NCBI GenBank assembly: GCA_002494645.1 | Contig: DACE01000028.1 | Span: 1 to 25,602 of the forward strand | Reading direction: 5' to 3' | DNA: 25,602 nucleotides | Source: Euryarchaeota archaeon UBA256 | Lineage (GTDB): Archaea > Thermoplasmatota > Poseidoniia > Poseidoniales > Poseidoniaceae | Part shown: piece by piece, positions 23,201 to 25,602 of the stretch | Position numbering within the stretch: position 1 is the stretch's first letter | How the letters are laid out: each line of letters starts with the position of its first letter | Position numbers and translations under genes: made by a program | The notes under the pieces: generated by a model | The model's input: the letters and a program-made list of their open reading frames with translations, nothing else | What the model was told of the DNA's origin: nothing | Database searches by the model: none

Positions 23201-25125
23201 AGTTCACCAGGTGTAGACCATGCAGACTGAATCCAGTCACCTGTGGCTTGAGCATTGGCAGGACCTACACCAGCGTGGGTGCTGTTCGGGGCAATGAGGG
23301 ATTCTCCTTCGATGGTGGACGACCATGAGATGGTGTCAACCGTTGCCCCGGCCATGTCCATGAGGCCGATGGAATCTGCTGAGGTATGCTTGAGGTAGAA
23401 ACTACTCGTCCCGTTGAGAACTACAAGGGCAACATCGCCAGCAGGAATGACGGAGGTTGATTGCAGGGGCATGTTGTATTCATGAAGGGTGAGGCTGCGA
23501 GATGGGGCTTGCAACTTCCAACCACCGACGTCAACGTCAGTTGCTCCGTAATTGTGCAACTCCAACCATTCGCCTTGTGGCCACATTTGGTTATCTGCAC
23601 CAACTGCATCAGGGAGAATCTCAGAGAATTGAACCGTGCCGCTTGAAGGCGTACTTCCCGGCTCGGGTTGGCCGGGCGTCTTCCACGGAGCAGGAGACCA
23701 CGGGTCCGTCGTTTGTTCGCCACGGATGAGGGCGATATCCTCGCCGTAATCAGTCGTGTACAGGGCAGTATCCACAATTTGGCCACTGGGGTCGCTCAAG
23801 AAGAGGTGGTTGTAATTGTCCCAAAGTTGGGTGTCAAGGGTGAATTCAACCAATCTTCGCTCACCTGCGTTGATCATCGTGGAGCCTTGGGAACTGTTGA
23901 AGACCAGTGAACCCGGGTCAAGGTGAGTGATGTTGCCCAGCCCGTCGATGATGGTCCATCCCATGAGGTCGAAATCAACGGTTCCAGTGTTGTGAAGTTC
24001 AACCCATTCACCATCTGGGAACGATGACCCGTCGCTTGTAGCATTGCTCATGATTTCAGTGAACTGAATTTCCATGACTTGACGTGGCATGAGGGCGATG
24101 TCCATCGGGTTTGGACCCTCAGGTGTTGGGTAAGGTGCATAGCCCCAAAGTCCTCCGGGTTGTGCAGATGGCTGAAGAGCGAAACCTTGGACGGTTGAGG
24201 ACCATGAGATCTCTTGTGAGGGGCTACCGTTGGGCCATTTGAGTGTCAGAGTTTCCGCCCCGTTGTTGAGCACGCCGTAGGCACTGGTTCCGTTCACTGC
24301 GATGATTCGGTGTTCACCTGGACTGATGATGAAACTTGAGGGACTGGCGGTCGCATTGACCAAGTGCGTGGTATTGAAGGCGAGTTGATTGCCAGCGGCA
24401 TCTTCCAGCGACCACCCTGTGAGGTCAATATCGGACGTTCCGGTGTTCATGAGTTCAACCCATTCACCGCCCGGCCACGGGTCGCTGTCATAGGATGGCC
24501 AAGGATTTGCCATTACTTCGGTGATGAGCAAATCGGAAGGAATGGTCACCGTTGGGCCACCAGCAGAATTGACTTGACCGGGAGATGGTGAGCCCGTTGC
24601 AACCCAGTTGCCCGTAGGGTTGTTGGAGTCTTGCTCGTAACTCTTTCCTGAGGTCACCCCGCCCCATGTCGCTTCGTGAACCATGTTGTTGTTATTGTCG
24701 TAGAGAGACAGGGTCATTCCGGTGTTGGTGAGATAAAAATTGCTGTTGCCGTTTCGTGCAATGACCACATATTCACCCGGACTAATGGTCCATGTCGAAG
24801 CATTCCCTTGCTGGTAGCCGACGATGCTGTTCGCATCAAAATTCAGGGATTTGCCTGCGCTTGTCTGTACGTTCCAGGAGGAAAGGTCCACGTCGGTGGT
24901 CCCACCGTTGGTCAATTCAAACCATTCACCGTTGGGGTAGGTTCCGTCATCCTGTCCAGCAGGATTTGGTATGACTTCGTTGATGCAAATGTCGCCGATG
25001 CAAGCGGTTGAGCGAGCAGAAGTTTCCAAAGGATTGGATTGTTGAAGACTCTGATGTGCCATCGGTGCACATAGGGAAATCAAAAAGAGGCTGATAAGGG
25101 TCAAGGCTGCTGTTGTTGTTTTCAT
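20248..25125 (-). CDS. Giant surface protein: six lamin-tail domains, two HKD (phospholipase D-type) sites, membrane anchor
   Basis: The protein has 1625 residues. A signal peptide occupies about 1-24. Six lamin-tail-like (LTD) repeats follow at about 45-190, 198-340, 352-490, 497-645, 654-790 and 798-945, most with a GEW(V/L/F)EL-type motif. Two PLD/HKD modules come next. The first has HSKVAVRD with GSGN (His1081, Lys1083, about 985-1135). The second has HNKGAIID with SSIN (His1282, Lys1284, about 1180-1335). An acidic stretch (1338-1500) carries Ca-binding-like DxDxDG repeats (MDNDDDG, ADTDGD, ADADGDG). One helix (1518-1537) and a cytoplasmic tail of about 88 residues end the protein. It is probably anchored with its enzyme part outside. 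A nuclease or phospholipase role is inferred: both HKD motifs look intact, and LTDs occur in secreted bacterial nucleases. Confidence 0.85.
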   Translation of the reverse strand: MKTTTAALTLISLFLISLCAPMAHQSLQQSNPLETSARSTACIGDICINEVIPNPAGQDDGTYPNGEWFELTNGGTTDVDLSSWNVQTSAGKSLNFDANSIVGYQQGNASTWTISPGEYVVIARNGNSNFYLTNTGMTLSLYDNNNNMVHEATWGGVTSGKSYEQDSNNPTGNWVATGSPSPGQVNSAGGPTVTIPSDLLITEVMANPWPSYDSDPWPGGEWVELMNTGTSDIDLTGWSLEDAAGNQLAFNTTHLVNATASPSSFIISPGEHRIIAVNGTSAYGVLNNGAETLTLKWPNGSPSQEISWSSTVQGFALQPSAQPGGLWGYAPYPTPEGPNPMDIALMPRQVMEIQFTEIMSNATSDGSSFPDGEWVELHNTGTVDFDLMGWTIIDGLGNITHLDPGSLVFNSSQGSTMINAGERRLVEFTLDTQLWDNYNHLFLSDPSGQIVDTALYTTDYGEDIALIRGEQTTDPWSPAPWKTPGQPEPGSTPSSGTVQFSEILPDAVGADNQMWPQGEWLELHNYGATDVDVGGWKLQAPSRSLTLHEYNMPLQSTSVIPAGDVALVVLNGTSSFYLKHTSADSIGLMDMAGATVDTISWSSTIEGESLIAPNSTHAGVGPANAQATGDWIQSAWSTPGELNPVWPAYAGPNDLNMTEIHPYCNDDSLTPTEDWIELHNTGNSPLNLSRWSVLNADGDRRFIRNGSLWTGDNTMPNMTLEAGERAVFLLDKWMLSGLGDSVDLLNPDGDSADNAMWTIVTDCQTLVPGNTTQDQWRHSLWPTPGEEEPDLANFASPDDIRFTRFMPDGSTSISSNLEFIEISNQGSKLAVLNGWTMRSTSGAGAQYDASITNMMIQPESSVVLTNDADALAVYEDGVLVDINDALSQQLYLTNSGAAIQLLDPSGGEVDTFVYGNGDVSLSGWTGISLVKPITNLDNVIYLRGSGCGDAPDSDTVADWHHRWSRLGGSTFCQGDTLQSTGTMTPLIGPEHGLVDLLAWIEGATTSLDVHMYQLHDAHLVNALIAAQQRGVEVSVVLDYGDSWWNQYDLDTNRGMATTLLSAGANVYWFGDMGENPYAYIHSKVAVRDNESVWMGSGNWKSSSHPEPGERGNRDWGVLIEDSAFAALVQSHLGFDQDNTRSHITPVTAADAPSGWSFPASGAVFGNTTTAITGEYEATLLVCPDNCIDALVAMLDGAEEEILLSLQYLDMDWSYGWGDNPIVSALEDAAERGVRLRLILNGAYLDEDIQSVVDKMNEDWNFTLGYDTAAIVMSSDDMVSKLHNKGAIIDGESVLVSSINWGDSALVRNREMGVLVTNEAFADVFIESWLDDWNRADNVTDSDQDRLLDAWELEHGLHRHRRSVAGTAIDDESQMDNDDDGLSNFAEQLHGGDPMNADTDGDCIPDGLEVAWAQATTLDPSVADINPRDALLLADADGDGVNEADALGCDLGGVVTVPDDTTEVNETEDDDDDGILNGVDACPDTAAGAATDDKGCSSAQRAALVDKNVEGASGEAGETFFLSLMIGALLLSGGAYVVLRKLRQDAEEVKDNLTEANFVEFTAPLAAASEEWQQPVLNASEPHLTPEMMARVPGWTEDMVKQYLLQGWTMDQLATYYQEQVAQHEP
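22291..24993 (-). repeat. Six tandem lamin-tail-domain coding repeats
   Basis: Within the giant gene the same coding unit of about 430-460 bases occurs six times. On the plus strand its most conserved part reads like 'agttcaacccattcacc' (the complement of codons for GEWVEL) near 23087, 23560, 23990, 24447 and 24912; the sixth copy, at about 22670, is more diverged. The units have drifted apart in DNA sequence, which points to old duplication and not recent slippage. Confidence 0.7.
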
Positions 25126-25140
25126 GGGGTCACGTCCTGT

Positions 25141-25602
25141 TCAAATAAATCCAAAGCTGTCAAACTTCTGGGCGAAGGTGTAAATCATAATCGGTACGAG
25201 AATAATGCCCATTCCGTGTGAGCGCCGTATGCCGATACGAGGTGGAAGGAGACCGATGATTGTTCCGACGATGAGTACGCCGATGCCAACGAAACCTGTT
25301 GACAGCCAAACAAGTGCTACTACGAAGAGAATCACGCCCATCACCATTTGCTGCAGCGGTATCGCAGCGTGAAGGCGAAGCATGCCCATTCCAACATAGC
25401 GCATCATCGGCATGGCAAGCAGGCCTGCAGCCAGCGTGACGGCCAAAAGACGGATGAAATCAGAGGTTGGTTCAAGCGAAGACCATGTCTCAATCGGGTA
25501 CATCATTTTGAGCGCCAGTGTAGCACCCGATCTCGAACGACTGATGATGTAGAGGAATCCCAGAACCATCACGGTCACCGCAGTGTTGACCGCAGAGAGG
25601 AT
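25141..25602 (-). CDS. C-terminal end of a TctA/DUF112-type membrane permease, partial
   Basis: About 154 residues are visible and the frame is open to the window edge, so this is the 3' end of a larger gene. A GTG at 25578 is in frame but only marks an internal codon: the residues before it (ILSAVNTA) fit the family's NTA-type motif. The segment has membrane helices and ends with LLPPRIGIRRSHGMGIILVP, which resembles the C-terminus of the archaeal branch of tripartite tricarboxylate transporter permeases (DUF112). The family usually has about 400-500 residues. It ends 15 bases before the giant LTD/HKD gene starts, so the two may share a transcript. The substrate is unknown. Confidence 0.7.
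   Translation of the reverse strand: MLSAVNTAVTVMVLGFLYIISRSRSGATLALKMMYPIETWSSLEPTSDFIRLLAVTLAAGLLAMPMMRYVGMGMLRLHAAIPLQQMVMGVILFVVALVWLSTGFVGIGVLIVGTIIGLLPPRIGIRRSHGMGIILVPIMIYTFAQKFDSFGFI

Overview
The window most likely comes from a planktonic archaeon of the Thermoplasmatota, probably Marine Group II (Poseidoniales). This is inferred from gene content, not from a marker-gene tree. The archaeal signs are a stand-alone PP-ATPase subunit of GMP synthase (split GuaA), an HTH-ThiN regulator of the ThiR type, and a long secreted lamin-tail-domain (LTD) protein with a C-terminal membrane anchor. Mixed with these are genes of bacterial flavour: two-subunit glycine dehydrogenase, bacterial-size thymidine phosphorylase, a YccA-type Bax inhibitor and an IPNS-like dioxygenase. 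Genes are tightly packed, many starts have a GGAG/GGTG ribosome-binding site, and several starts are GTG or TTG. I see no insertion sequence, CRISPR array, rRNA or phage gene.

Layout. 1-702 (+) is the 3' part of a CcdA/DsbD-type membrane gene. 7508-683 (-) is a compact seven-gene run: thiR, thiB, thiP, thiQ (thiamine regulator and ABC importer), then a small helical protein of unknown function, an SPFH protein with a zinc ribbon, and an Aur1/PAP2-like membrane phosphatase or transferase. The only gene-free stretch over 300 bases is 7509-7916. It holds the divergent control region, with a palindrome in the presumed thiR promoter and potential RNA hairpins in front of the next gene. 7917-10501 (+) carries a PLP decarboxylase and gcvT. 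A glycosyltransferase (11643-10495, -) separates gcvT from gcvPA-gcvPB (+), which are followed by an unknown four-helix membrane protein, purE and guaAB, up to 16845.

25602-17049 (-) is read the other way: the C-terminal end of a TctA/DUF112-type permease, the 1625-residue secreted protein (six LTD repeats, two HKD phospholipase-D-type sites, acidic Ca-binding-like repeats, one membrane helix and a cytoplasmic tail), a Bax-inhibitor/YccA membrane protein, an Fe(II)/2-oxoglutarate-type oxygenase, thymidine phosphorylase and a tRNA-Asn gene.

How the parts may work together. The thi genes form a self-regulated vitamin-uptake unit. The gcv genes with purE and guaAB link glycine-derived one-carbon units to purine synthesis. 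The LTD/HKD surface protein, encoded in the same gene run as thymidine phosphorylase, suggests breakdown of extracellular DNA with later use of its deoxynucleosides; this last point is a hypothesis.
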